Shown here: piece by piece, positions 1 to 8,718 of the stretch
Numbering within the stretch: the stretch's first letter is position 1
Layout of the letters: each line of letters opens with the position of its first letter
Source of the DNA: JBAXQQ01 sp037131695
GTDB lineage: Bacteria > Armatimonadota > Hebobacteria > CAIYQO01
Length of the DNA stretch: 64,000 bases
Reading direction: 5' to 3'
NCBI GenBank assembly: GCA_964638715.1
Contig: CAZWZF010000010.1
Span: 1-64,000 of the forward strand
Made by a program: the position numbers and the translations under genes
Notes under the pieces: model-generated
Seen by the model: only the letters and a program-made list of their open reading frames with translations
What the model was told of the DNA's origin: nothing
The model's database searches: none

Positions 1-687
1 CGCGCCTACGCCAGTTGCGGTCAGTAGTCCTTCCGGTTTGCTGGTACCATCGCCATTGATAAATGCGGTTCCTTCCGCAACTCCAAACTGTTCGGCAAAT
101 TCCAACCGCAACTCGCTTTCCAGGTCGTAAACAGTATCTTCCAAATCTTCCTGGGATATCTTCACCAATGCGGTCACTTTGTGGGTGGCGATTTCCTCAA
201 GGGTGAAGGTCATTCCGCTGTCAGTTGTAGATTCTGCCTCGCCGGTCCAGGCGGCACTGATAGAGCCGGTCTTGCGGGGAAGCTGGATTGCCCGCGCCGA
301 GGTTTGCCGTACCCGGGCAATGCTGCGAATGGGGGAATATTCCGTCGCGGCACGAATCATTTCTCCCACAAAATGCACCGGGGCAAGATAACCGCCGGTG
401 GTGTCTTCGCCGACTGTCATCAACTTGCGTTCGGCTGGCACGCCGGTGCGGCACCAGTTAACGAAACCACTGATGTCGTCACGGTTTGCCGCTCCCTTTG
501 TTGCCGGTGCCGGACGGTTCAACCGGGTTTCCAGGGCATCAAGCCGCTGGCCGGCACGAGCAATAGCTTCATCCATCAACCCGGATTTTCGTCCGGTTTC
601 TTCTACACGCAGGTTCTGCTTTTCCAGCATTCCGCGCATCTCCGCCCAGGTCTGACGGATTTCATTGTGAATCTCTTTCATCTCCAT
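1..687 (-). CDS. HK97-family phage major capsid protein, 3' end beyond window
   Basis: Translating the minus strand from the ATG at 687 gives 229 codons open to the window edge, so the C-terminus is missing. An AGGAG ribosome site lies 7 nt upstream. The first 60 or so residues are a charged helical region like the HK97 delta/scaffold domain. After it comes the capsid segment with the motifs TTGGYLAP, RKTGSISAAWTGEAE, VKISQEDLED and FINGDGTSKPEG, which are typical of HK97-fold major capsid proteins. These proteins assemble the icosahedral shell after the prohead protease removes the delta domain. It lies 12 nt downstream of the protease gene, the normal order for these phages. Family assignment is firm; whether the gene is intact is unknown. 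Confidence 0.9.
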   Translation of the reverse strand, partial: MEMKEIHNEIRQTWAEMRGMLEKQNLRVEETGRKSGLMDEAIARAGQRLDALETRLNRPAPATKGAANRDDISGFVNWCRTGVPAERKLMTVGEDTTGGYLAPVHFVGEMIRAATEYSPIRSIARVRQTSARAIQLPRKTGSISAAWTGEAESTTDSGMTFTLEEIATHKVTALVKISQEDLEDTVYDLESELRLEFAEQFGVAEGTAFINGDGTSKPEGLLTATGVGA

Positions 688-699
688 TTTTTGCTCCTT

Positions 700-1164
700 T
701 TATACTATGCATGCGCTATTTTTGCGCAGCCAGTTGCGTATTTCATCCAGCAGGCTTTTTATTGATACGGCTTCACTTTTCACCTCATCAATACATGCCG
801 CCGGGTTAGCCGGGAATGTCACCAGCGACAATTCCCACAACTTTATTTCCTGCAATCGCCGGGCATTGCGGGCAGTGTCATAACTATGACGCACCGCGTC
901 ATAGCCAATTGATAAACCGCAAATTGCCCCGGCGCGCAGCAACGCGTAGGCTTCCCTGCCGCGGGGTGAATCCAGCACCAATCTGCCTTTCACCCGCAAA
1001 CCGTAGTCATCCTCGCTGATTGCCACGGTTATACCAACCGGGTTTGCCGGGTCGTGCTGCCACAATATCGGCACCTGCTGGCGATTGCTCAGCGATTTCG
1101 CGAATGCGCCTTTCTCTACCACGTCACCCTGATAATCCTGATTGCCAAATACCGAGGCGTAACC
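700..1164 (-). pseudogene. HK97-type prohead protease, C-terminal part (interrupted by the mobile element)
   Basis: The reading frame runs inward from the element boundary as YASVFGNQDYQGDVVEKGAF and continues through WQHDPANPVG, GLRVKGRL, LRAGAICGLSIGY and WELSLVTFPANPAA, all characteristic of phage prohead (U35/U9-type) proteases. In that family the conserved H of WQHD and the S of GLSIGY are catalytic. The start is missing here: the first 22 codons lie 23.8 kb away at 24959-25026. Joining the two parts at the shared TAACC core gives one 528-bp, 175-residue frame, a normal length for the family. The gene is therefore split by insertion and could be restored by precise excision. Confidence 0.9.
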
Positions 1165-1188
1165 TATATACTACTAAGTGATGTCATT
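1160..1188. other. Left attachment site (att core plus attP arm)
   Basis: Core TAACC at 1160-1164 is followed inside the element by the arm CTAAGTGATGTCATT at 1174-1188. The sequence left of the core is phage protease coding DNA. The same core and the inverse of this arm occur at the other end of the element (24932-24963). The two arms are equally spaced (13 bp) from the centre of the reconstructed attP. Confidence 0.85.
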
Positions 1189-1263
1189 AAAATCAATCAT
1201 AGAGTGTTTTATCCTCCTTTTTCAGGCATTAAAAACTTTAAACTTCTAATAAAAAAAAAGACA

Positions 1264-1292
1264 TCAGGTGAAGTATCTTTAACTTCACCTGA
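1264..1292 (-). terminator. Rho-independent terminator of the serine recombinase gene
   Basis: TCAGGTGAAG (1264-1273) pairs perfectly with CTTCACCTGA (1283-1292). On the minus strand the hairpin is followed by a long T run (the A tract at about 1251-1260). It lies just beyond the recombinase stop codon, between the gene and the attachment site. Confidence 0.8.
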
Positions 1293-1314
1293 CGCCTTTT
1301 TAGATGTTTTATAA

Positions 1315-2955
1315 TTATGCAGTCAATGTTAACGAATCTTGTATTGATGCAATTTTCGTCAAACCCAAAGCTTTGACAACATCATCACTGAATGTCATGC
1401 TGATCGATGTAACTCCTTTCTTTTTCTCAAAATGAATCTCTTTAATCAATAACTTCAATAAAATACCTTTCTTATTTTTATCAACAGTTTGTAACTCCTT
1501 TATAAATTTCTCCATTATAATCTTTATAATGTCAATAGATACAGGCTTTCGCGAACCAGTCTCAACTATTTGAGTGTTAAGACTTGATTCTTCAACAGAA
1601 AGAATACTTAACTTTTTAGCAACATCATTTAACTGCTCTTTTATCCAATTCGAATCAATTGATTCAGGGTCGAATAACATCAACATTTTTTTTCGTGATG
1701 ATTCCAAAGTTTGCTGTTCTTTTTTAATTTCACTTAGCCGTGTCTTTAATGGATTTAAACAAGTTTGTTTTTGAGCGTTAACTTGCTTCATTAAATCATG
1801 AATTAATGTTGGGTGACAAAGTATTTTATTTAGACGTTTAAATACTAAATGTTCAGCTTTATCAGTTATAATTCCGTTACTGTGACAAAAAGATGACCCA
1901 AATTTTTTCCATCGTGAGCAACAATAACGTTCATAAATTGTCTTACTACCATCTTTATGTGTAGTTGTAGTACGTGACATTGTCATGACTGCATTACATT
2001 CAGGGCAACGAAGAAGACCTGTGAGAAGATGTCCTCTTTCATATGCACGAGAAGGACAACGTTTTTTAGCTTCACGCATCACATGAACACTGTCCCAAAG
2101 ATTTTCACTAATGATAGGTTCATGAATACCTTTGAATAATTTTGTATATACAATCCTGCCATGTTGATCACGTGAAGTGTACCGTATATAACCTTTATAA
2201 AGAGGATTATCTAATATCTTTCTTACTGTCATATCCGAGAAATATGCTCCACGTTTACCTTTTATTCCTGATTGATTCAACCAGGAACGAATTTTCTTTA
2301 AACCTTGCCCTTTAGCATATCTTGTATAAATTTCCTTGATAACAGCGGCTTCTTCCGGTACTGGAATAATGGTAATTTTATCCCGTCCTTCAATGCTACG
2401 ATTTTGTTTTCTCTCTTCTCGTGATATTCCACTATTAGTAGCATCATACCCATAAACTTTGCCACCAACCCAAATACCTTGAGAAACACATTGTCGCATT
2501 CCCATGCGCACATTATCACTGATAGTTTCACGTTCCATCTGGGCAACTGCTGCCATAACTGTTAAAAACAGCATCCCGCTGGATGTAGAAGTATCATATT
2601 GTGGCTCAGAAATAGGACGTAATGATACATTTGCCTTATTTAGCTTATCTACAATTTGCAAAGTGTCTATAGTTTTTCGACTAAGACGAGTTAATTTCCA
2701 AACAAGCAAATGAGAAAATTTGCCGGATTCTGCATCTTGAATAGCTTTTTGTAAACCAGGTCTATTCGTAATTGATTTACCACTGACACCAGGATCAGTA
2801 TATTCAAATAATAATTGTAGGTTATTCTTTTCACAAAAAGCATAAGCTTCTTTAAGCTGACCATCAATACTGTAATTATCAACCTGATCTTCAGTTGATA
2901 CGCGGCCATAAAATGCCGCAATGTTTGTTTTTGTTAAATTTTGACTTATAGTCAT
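1315..2955 (-). CDS. Large serine recombinase (integrase of the element)
   Basis: This 546-aa protein is the right size for a large serine recombinase, which integrates and excises DNA by strand exchange through a phosphoserine intermediate. The resolvase-like catalytic domain (about residues 12-155) contains AAFYGRVSTEDQ with Ser20 as the probable nucleophile, then the family motifs VSGKSITNRPGLQ, LVWKLTRLSRK and AQMERETISDNV. The recombinase domain follows (about 160-300). A zinc beta-ribbon (CPEC near 305, paired with CC and C further on) and a coiled-coil region (about 380-450) come next, as in phage and SCC integrases. A strong AAAGGAG site precedes the ATG. It is encoded at the left end, next to its attachment site, which fits a role in mobilising the whole element. 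Confidence 0.95.
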   Translation of the reverse strand: MTISQNLTKTNIAAFYGRVSTEDQVDNYSIDGQLKEAYAFCEKNNLQLLFEYTDPGVSGKSITNRPGLQKAIQDAESGKFSHLLVWKLTRLSRKTIDTLQIVDKLNKANVSLRPISEPQYDTSTSSGMLFLTVMAAVAQMERETISDNVRMGMRQCVSQGIWVGGKVYGYDATNSGISREERKQNRSIEGRDKITIIPVPEEAAVIKEIYTRYAKGQGLKKIRSWLNQSGIKGKRGAYFSDMTVRKILDNPLYKGYIRYTSRDQHGRIVYTKLFKGIHEPIISENLWDSVHVMREAKKRCPSRAYERGHLLTGLLRCPECNAVMTMSRTTTTHKDGSKTIYERYCCSRWKKFGSSFCHSNGIITDKAEHLVFKRLNKILCHPTLIHDLMKQVNAQKQTCLNPLKTRLSEIKKEQQTLESSRKKMLMLFDPESIDSNWIKEQLNDVAKKLSILSVEESSLNTQIVETGSRKPVSIDIIKIIMEKFIKELQTVDKNKKGILLKLLIKEIHFEKKKGVTSISMTFSDDVVKALGLTKIASIQDSLTLTA

Positions 2956-2965
2956 ATTATCTCCT

Positions 2966-3217
2966 TTAAATAATACGAATTACTTCATCGACAGAACAAC
3001 CATTTAATTCAGCTACAAGCGTACGCAATTCTAAATCGGTTTGCATTTCAAAATCAGCTTCAAATTCAGCTTGTAACAAAGCATTTATGTATGCATCTGT
3101 TTCCCGACGTACCTGATTCATTATTTTTTCAGGATTTTCCATATAGATTGTATTTATTATATCAGCCAGTAAATTAATTACTGCTGTGTATGTTGACATA
3201 TTTTCTTTGTTTTTCAT
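2966..3217 (-). CDS. Small acidic protein upstream of the recombinase
   Basis: An 83-aa acidic, probably helical protein (MKNKENMSTYT start; a second possible start is Met7). It ends 10 nt before the recombinase start, so the two are very likely co-transcribed. I do not recognise a family. Serine integrases often need a small directionality factor for excision, and the position makes this a candidate, but nothing in the sequence proves it. The alternative is a small regulator of the recombinase operon. Confidence 0.6.
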   Translation of the reverse strand: MKNKENMSTYTAVINLLADIINTIYMENPEKIMNQVRRETDAYINALLQAEFEADFEMQTDLELRTLVAELNGCSVDEVIRII

Positions 3218-3566
3218 TGTTGTATACCTTTATAATATTCATTTAAAAATTGCTATAACACGTTATACCGTATCATAGCAGCGTATTTTCATGTTACACC
3301 TACTCTTCTACCCGATAGAGCCACCCGTTTGAGTGGGGTAATTTTGATATCAAAATGTCTTGCTTACCCTGTAAACCCTTCAATTTTTAGTATATGATTA
3401 AAATATAATTATTTTCATTTTATCCATTTATTACTAAAATTGCGGGTGAGGCGGGTGGATTCCCCATTTTTACTTGTATTACTAAGGATCTGCCAACCAC
3501 CCTATAGGGTATGCTAAAAGAGTGGTAAGCAGCCTTTGATAAATTAAAAAAACAATTTATTTCATA
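3218..3566. promoter_or_regulatory. Non-coding region with three palindromes, probable control region of the element
   Basis: No convincing gene is seen. The stretch contains TATAACACGTTATA (3254-3267, 6-bp arms), the perfect 16-bp palindrome ATTTTGATATCAAAAT (3341-3356) and the perfect 12-bp palindrome ACCCTATAGGGT (3499-3510). It separates the recombinase pair from the helicase/primase pair, so it should hold the recombinase promoter and may hold operators or a replication origin. A TTTGATATCAAA copy also lies near the right end of the element (24922-24933). Confidence 0.45.
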
Positions 3567-5225
3567 TTAAATTGCCTCCCAATTTTTAATAACAATAACG
3601 TTTATACCGTTTTGACCGGAAACCATGGTTTTTTTTCGTGTATATTTGCCTTTTTCATGTTCTAACCAGCCTTTGGTTCTCCATACTGCCAGCACCGTCT
3701 CAGAATCTTCAAACATTGCTTCACGAAGAATACGCCTGAAATCATTGGGATAAATAAAGAGTGATTTAGTTCCGTTACTATTACTATTTATCCGTCCCCA
3801 TATTTCTCGAGCATAAGCTATAGGCCCTTCAGTTGGAAACTTATGGGAATTACGTGCAACTGCTTCTTTGAGACATTCTAAAGCAGATTTTGCTAAATCA
3901 CGTTGTTCGGCAGTCGCATTGTTAGCGTTAAGTAAAAGCGGCCAGATTAAACCTTCAGTATCAAGTGGCTGGTTTAAAACCATATGAGCAAGCTGACCGG
4001 CCAGCAAAATTACTGCATATCTATCGGCAAGTCTTGATGCAAAAGGATCAAATTCCATTTGGTCAACACACCATTCTCGCCAATTTTGCCATCTTTCAAC
4101 AATTTCAGATTCAGGGACGCTAAGCAGATATTCTGCAAATGCTGGAATTATATGTCCATTATGTTGCATTATAGCAGCACGAATATCATCAGCATGTTCT
4201 GGAGATTTAGTCCACTGAACTTCACCGATTTCTAATAATCGGATTCTTGCTCCGATAGCATGGCTTAATCGTGAACTGATTGGAAATTCACCTGTAGTAA
4301 CCACCACAGTACCCCATGTTTCAACTCTTCGTATATCGCTATTCCTGTTTAGGCGTCCTTTCTCCTTGCCTTCCGATATGCGGTATATTAATGGAGTCAA
4401 ATCATTTACAGAGAGGGAACCGGTTTCGTCGAAACCGGCTAATAAGCCATGATTACCACGTAGTGATGATAAGATAGCATTATCAGTTGCATGGAGTGTC
4501 TTTAGCAATCCTTCTTTTCTGGTAATGCCATCATTGACAGCATCTGGTGAACCACCAAGAGAAAGCATACATCGCAATGCTGTGGTCTTACCCTTCGATG
4601 AATCATTAAATATATGAATTGGCATTGATTCCAGAGGCATTGACTGCTGCAATAATCCTAATACTGGTGCCGCTAAACCTATGGCAACAGCTAACTCCAT
4701 CGGCCCAAATCCTATAACATGAGCATCGATCCATTCCAGCTGGCCTTTTAATGACCCTATAGGTTCAAGTCTGAAATCACCACCATAGGTTGAATTACCA
4801 CCTAATGATTCGTTATGTCTATATACTATTTTTTCATTCTCTGTGTTCCAACCAAGAGTGGTGTGAATATTGATAGTTTCAGCACTGGACTCTGAGTCAC
4901 GAAGAAATCGCATAATTATATTGAACAAATAATCAGGACAATCAACGCCAACTGCTTGTAACTTCGCAGCACCACGCTTTGTAAAAACATCCTCGCGGTT
5001 TAACAAAATTATATTATCGCTTCCGTCTGAATCCAAATAACGTAATTTTAGTTGAATTGATTTGTCGTCAACATTACGAAGCCGCTGAATAATTTCAACC
5101 CGTCTGGCTAATTTCTTAATTTCGCCGGTTTGAACATCCGATATCATAAGAAAATCTCCATCAATCCACAAATTAGGATGAAAATCATCAGTTAAGTCAT
5201 CTTGTTTTGTTAAATCTTTTTTCAT
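3567..5225 (-). CDS. DUF927-domain helicase (Cch-like replicative ATPase)
   Basis: A 552-aa protein. After an N-terminal region come LGWNTENEKIVYR (about 124-136) and the P-loop FNDSSKGKTTALR (about 206-218), then GFDETGSL (about 264-271, Walker B-like) and WGTVVVTTGEFP (about 307-318, sensor region). This order matches DUF927 proteins, which include the Cch helicases of SCC elements and are thought to be MCM-like DNA unwinding ATPases. It follows the primase-polymerase gene by 60 nt, with a 14-bp hairpin between them. The pair probably replicates the excised circular form of the element; that role is inferred from the family and context. Confidence 0.85.
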   Translation of the reverse strand: MKKDLTKQDDLTDDFHPNLWIDGDFLMISDVQTGEIKKLARRVEIIQRLRNVDDKSIQLKLRYLDSDGSDNIILLNREDVFTKRGAAKLQAVGVDCPDYLFNIIMRFLRDSESSAETINIHTTLGWNTENEKIVYRHNESLGGNSTYGGDFRLEPIGSLKGQLEWIDAHVIGFGPMELAVAIGLAAPVLGLLQQSMPLESMPIHIFNDSSKGKTTALRCMLSLGGSPDAVNDGITRKEGLLKTLHATDNAILSSLRGNHGLLAGFDETGSLSVNDLTPLIYRISEGKEKGRLNRNSDIRRVETWGTVVVTTGEFPISSRLSHAIGARIRLLEIGEVQWTKSPEHADDIRAAIMQHNGHIIPAFAEYLLSVPESEIVERWQNWREWCVDQMEFDPFASRLADRYAVILLAGQLAHMVLNQPLDTEGLIWPLLLNANNATAEQRDLAKSALECLKEAVARNSHKFPTEGPIAYAREIWGRINSNSNGTKSLFIYPNDFRRILREAMFEDSETVLAVWRTKGWLEHEKGKYTRKKTMVSGQNGINVIVIKNWEAI

Positions 5226-5245
5226 ATTATTTTATTCCTTGTATT

Positions 5246-5279
5246 TTCTGGAGAGCTAAACGAACTTAGCTCTCCAGAA
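5246..5279 (-). other. Intergenic RNA hairpin between primase and helicase genes
   Basis: TTCTGGAGAGCTAA (5246-5259) pairs perfectly with TTAGCTCTCCAGAA (5266-5279) around a 6-nt loop. No T run follows on the minus strand, so it looks more like a processing or attenuation hairpin than a full terminator. Confidence 0.6.
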
Positions 5280-5285
5280 TAATAT

Positions 5286-6764
5286 TTACCTTATTTTCGT
5301 AGGACGATTAGGGATTTGTCTTAAAGGCTGTTGTTTAGCCTTGTTTAAAGCAAGCATGTTCTTGCTGATAAAAAAACCAGGTGAAGTCATGTTTTTATAT
5401 TTTTCAACACACTGGTCCCGAAAGTTGTCGGGACATACCAGCTTTTCACATCTAATATTACCGAAGTTTTCACCTGTTTGTGCCTGGACAAACTCGTCAA
5501 TTTTCCTGTTCAACATTATTGATTTATAGCTAAACATAGCTGCCAATGCCCTTGCTGCTTCGATTTGGTTTTCGTTAATCAATAGGCGTAACCACAAGTA
5601 TATGAAACGTCCGGCATCAGACCCGTTTTTTCTTGAATCAACAAGATAAGCACCGAAATGTTTACAATTTTGCGCAAGATTATTAAGAATTATCTGACCT
5701 TCTCTCGGCTTTTCCCCGCCAAAATCAGGCTGCAAATCATTTAATTTCTTGCTGTTTGCAAGTTTTTTAACACATTCCGGTACAGTTGCTATGGGGATAT
5801 CGAATATAGATTTACCTTCAACAAATCTGTATATTCCGCCATTTGCATGAAGAGATGGTGGCATAACGGTATACCGGCCATTACTTAATATGGCTAATTC
5901 GCTATGCTGTTGTTCCCCCTTAATAGAGAAATTAGGAATAGAAACATGATCTGGCAGAGAGAACAGATATCTATGCCCATCCCCAGGCGTTAAAAACTCA
6001 ACAGTATCTATGTCAAGCAATTCGGGAAGGTATTGCTTTAGCATCCTGCTACCTTCTTTCCCGTCAACATCAATTGCCACAATACCGCTTTTGTCCCCCA
6101 GTACTAACCCGATATTAAAAATATCGTTATGATAGACCCACTTTGCAATGTCATTTTCTGTTACTTCTGATATTTCGTTCCAACCCTGTATTAGTGGTGC
6201 TTTACCGGGACTTAAACAGGACTCTTTATGAGCCTTGGTCATCCCAACATGCGATCCGGGACAAACTGGAAGGATTGGTAAACCAGCATGTTGCAAAGCC
6301 AAAGCCATGGTCAAGACGTCATCAAATGAGAACTCGTCTTGATCATCTACCGATTCAACATCTAATGATTGATAATCCTGCTCATCTTCAATGTCAAAAT
6401 CAGAACTGCCAAGATAGTACTCATCTGGGTATGTATTGTAGTCGTCGTCTGGTATAGTCGTTTCGAAATCATCCTCTGTATCATCGTAATCTACATAGTC
6501 AGATGGCATAGTGTGATTAATTTCCGAATAATCTTCAGTAATACTGTTCTGTCTGAAATTAACACGATTACTCAAAGGCTTTCTTATCGGTGAAGGAGAA
6601 GATTTCCTAATCGAATTGTCATCAGACAACCCTTCCCTAACAGATTTCTTTAAAGGTGAAGGGATACGTTGATCCATTAGCCCACGGACATCAGGTTTTT
6701 TAATTGGTTTCCTGACAGGTTGATCGATTCCCTGACTTTCAGAGATTTTCTTTTTTTGAAGCAT
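5286..6764 (-). CDS. Primase-polymerase (bifunctional DNA primase/polymerase, N-terminal prim-pol type)
   Basis: A 492-aa protein with a very strong AAAGGAGG site. Residues 1-75 are basic and repetitive (RKPIKKP, SPLKKS, SIRKS, SPIRKP), and residues 78-150 are strongly acidic; both parts look disordered. The prim-pol core starts near 150: ALALQHAGLPILPV, KAPLIQGWNEIS, then IVAIDVDG with Asp232 and Asp234 as the likely metal ligands, GHRYLFSL (263-270) and TVMPPSLHANGGIYRF (299-314). These are the conserved blocks of archaeo-eukaryotic primase-like prim-pols found on plasmids, phages and integrative elements. The enzyme would lay primers for the neighbouring DUF927 helicase. The long basic/acidic tail is unusual and may bind DNA or a partner. 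Confidence 0.88.
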   Translation of the reverse strand: MLQKKKISESQGIDQPVRKPIKKPDVRGLMDQRIPSPLKKSVREGLSDDNSIRKSSPSPIRKPLSNRVNFRQNSITEDYSEINHTMPSDYVDYDDTEDDFETTIPDDDYNTYPDEYYLGSSDFDIEDEQDYQSLDVESVDDQDEFSFDDVLTMALALQHAGLPILPVCPGSHVGMTKAHKESCLSPGKAPLIQGWNEISEVTENDIAKWVYHNDIFNIGLVLGDKSGIVAIDVDGKEGSRMLKQYLPELLDIDTVEFLTPGDGHRYLFSLPDHVSIPNFSIKGEQQHSELAILSNGRYTVMPPSLHANGGIYRFVEGKSIFDIPIATVPECVKKLANSKKLNDLQPDFGGEKPREGQIILNNLAQNCKHFGAYLVDSRKNGSDAGRFIYLWLRLLINENQIEAARALAAMFSYKSIMLNRKIDEFVQAQTGENFGNIRCEKLVCPDNFRDQCVEKYKNMTSPGFFISKNMLALNKAKQQPLRQIPNRPTKIR

Positions 6765-6943
6765 TACAGCCTCCTTTAATAATATTCAACGACTGCGTCG
6801 CTGTGTATATATCTTAGCCAATTTAATAATCAAATTTTTTTACTTGTAGTTTTTGCGTCATCAATTGATTTTAACCCATGGATATCCAGCCTCCCCGTAA
6901 ATTTATACTTAACTTTCAAGGAAGGTTATGTTAAAATATTTAC

Positions 6944-8311
6944 ATGAAAAAGCAATTAGAAACTGATGGGTCTATATTTAATATAAAGCAAATTTTAAAT
7001 AATGAAGCTGCTTGCAGAGAGTTCATTATTCATAAATGTGAAGAATTGAAAATAATTAGGTGCCCTGATTGCAAAAGTACAAATATCCATAATGTAGCTG
7101 GAAAATTAGGCTTCTTTGATTGCTATAGTAAAAAACATAGTAAATATGAAAGATTTTCGGTATTTAATTATATTCGATGCTTTAAAAGAATTAAACGTCT
7201 GAGTAAACTATTATCAGTATTATATTTATTTATTGAAAAAGAAGGAATCGGTAATAGCGACTTGACTGATTTAGGAATCACCAAAAAGAATAAAATACCT
7301 ATAAATTGGCAACATCAAATATACTTTTTTTTACAGTCAATAAACTTTCCAATATTAACAGGAATTGGTGAAGTATTTTTAGTTGATGGTCCAAAGAACA
7401 AAATACTTATGATATCAACGTCGTATCATAATGCAAATGATAAAAAAGTTACAAGATTTGAAAAGATAACACTATTAGATACAATCCATGATATTAACGA
7501 AGAACTTCAAAATATAGGTATTAACAACTGTCTTGAATATAACATTTTTTGTCAACAAAGCCAGGTTGTTCAAGAACTAAAAAAATTAGAAAAATATGAT
7601 AATATAAAGATATTAACAAAAGAAGATTTGTGCGATTTAAAATTATTCTTCAAAAAGTTTAATGAATGGAAAGATATTACAGCAAAAGAAGTACCAAAGC
7701 TTAATGAAGATATAAAAGAAGAATTAAGAAAAAATGACGTGTTCTTTGATGAATATAATGAGTTACTAAATAGAAAATATGAGAAAAATAAAAGAGCTGT
7801 CAAAGATTTAATAGATTACTTATTAACTAATAATTTTATAAATAAAAATAATGCTAATAAATTAAATAAAGAATTCATAATACAAAAAATTAAAAATGAA
7901 GAATCATTGAAATCATTTTTTAATAAATGTGCTGTTAACACTAATCAACCTGATTTAATAAATAAAAAAATGAATCGTGAAATTAATAAATTAAATTCTG
8001 AATATAAACGCATTGTTAAAAACATTAAATGCACTTTAAATGCCGATTCTATTGTAGAAAAATTTGAGGAATATAATAAAAAAATCAAAATTATTATAAA
8101 TAAAAAAGGGGACGTAAAAAAAGAAGTTAGCACTGATAAACCCTGGAGATCAAATTTGAGTTTCGCATGTGCAGAATACAATTTTAGAAAGTTTTTTGAA
8201 CGACAACGAGCAAGCGAGATAGAAGTTTTTGAGAGGTTAATTGAAATAATTATTATTTCTCACAATGATTTTCCAAAGAATACTGAAGATAAAACACCAT
8301 CTTCCCCTTAA
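6944..8311 (+). CDS. Very AT-rich zinc-ribbon protein, possibly derived from an IS1595-like transposase
   Basis: A 455-aa protein and the only plus-strand gene in the element. It is visibly far richer in A and T than its neighbours. Residues 20-60 resemble the entry of IS1595-type transposases: REFIIHKCEELKIIRCPDCKS, but with only one clear Cys pair. The middle keeps a LLSVLYLFIEKEGI...DLGITKK helix-turn-helix-like stretch and then FLVDGPKNKILM, where active transposases have VDE. The rest (from about 220) is lysine-rich coiled coil unlike a transposase. A hairpin terminator follows immediately. I cannot name a function. A diverged or repurposed transposase-like protein is the best guess, at low certainty. 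Confidence 0.6.
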   Translation: MKKQLETDGSIFNIKQILNNEAACREFIIHKCEELKIIRCPDCKSTNIHNVAGKLGFFDCYSKKHSKYERFSVFNYIRCFKRIKRLSKLLSVLYLFIEKEGIGNSDLTDLGITKKNKIPINWQHQIYFFLQSINFPILTGIGEVFLVDGPKNKILMISTSYHNANDKKVTRFEKITLLDTIHDINEELQNIGINNCLEYNIFCQQSQVVQELKKLEKYDNIKILTKEDLCDLKLFFKKFNEWKDITAKEVPKLNEDIKEELRKNDVFFDEYNELLNRKYEKNKRAVKDLIDYLLTNNFINKNNANKLNKEFIIQKIKNEESLKSFFNKCAVNTNQPDLINKKMNREINKLNSEYKRIVKNIKCTLNADSIVEKFEEYNKKIKIIINKKGDVKKEVSTDKPWRSNLSFACAEYNFRKFFERQRASEIEVFERLIEIIIISHNDFPKNTEDKTPSSP

Positions 8312-8330
8312 ATCGGAGAAGATGGTGTTT
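8292..8330 (+). terminator. Hairpin terminator of the AT-rich gene
   Basis: AAACACCATCTTC (8292-8304) pairs perfectly with GAAGATGGTGTTT (8318-8330). The stem overlaps the stop codon region of the gene ending at 8311. The following T content is modest. Confidence 0.65.
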
Positions 8331-8342
8331 GTAAGAAAAATG

Positions 8343-8655
8343 CTATATCGTATATACATGTCCTTTCAGACAGAACTTGTAGCTTCCACTGCCGACCTCA
8401 ATAACATAACTGTTATATCCTTCTGGTTTCTCAGGCAATTTTACTGTTGCCCGGGTATTGGCAGGTATTGTAGCTGTAAGGTATATATCCTCACCTTTCA
8501 ACTTCCATTGCGTCAATATTCTGCCTCGTTGTATATCAATAGATGCTTGTACCCATTTAATATCTGCAATGTCGAAATATGGATTAATAATAACATGTGC
8601 AAAACCGGGTTCTGCCGGATCAGATTGAATACCGGTGTCAATAAAACGGTGATTT
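8343..8655 (-). pseudogene. C-terminal remnant of an alpha-L-rhamnosidase (GH78)
   Basis: The minus strand here reads as about 100 codons ending at TAG (8343-8345) with no start. Residues such as SDPAEPGFAHVIINPYFD, ATIPANTRATVKLP and YVIEVGSGSYKF match the C-terminal beta-sandwich of GH78 rhamnosidases (family consensus: a DPE-PGFKH-I-I-P block, an IPPNT-A-V-LP block and an EVGSG-Y-F block). The upstream frame stops just before, at about 8656, so only a scrap of the enzyme survives. It is probably chromosomal or previous-host DNA captured by the element. Confidence 0.7.
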
Positions 8656-8670
8656 TACAATCAAAAAAAA

Positions 8671-8710
8671 AATAATGCTTCAATACTTATTACAGTATTG
8701 AAGCATTATT
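8671..8710 (-). terminator. Strong rho-independent terminator
   Basis: A 17-bp perfect stem, AATAATGCTTCAATACT (8671-8687) with its complement at 8694-8710, and a 6-nt loop. On the minus strand it is followed by a run of ten Ts. It ends the minus-strand transcript carrying the 25-aa peptide and the genes upstream of it. Confidence 0.9.
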
Positions 8711-8718
8711 GTGCCTTT

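Noticed and set aside
181..765. 194-aa plus-strand frame over the capsid gene
   Set aside because: It is antisense to the clear HK97 capsid protein frame on the minus strand and has no family-like motifs.
8265..8675. 136-aa plus-strand frame
   Set aside because: It lies over the rhamnosidase remnant on the other strand, overlaps the terminator of the upstream gene, and has no ribosome site.
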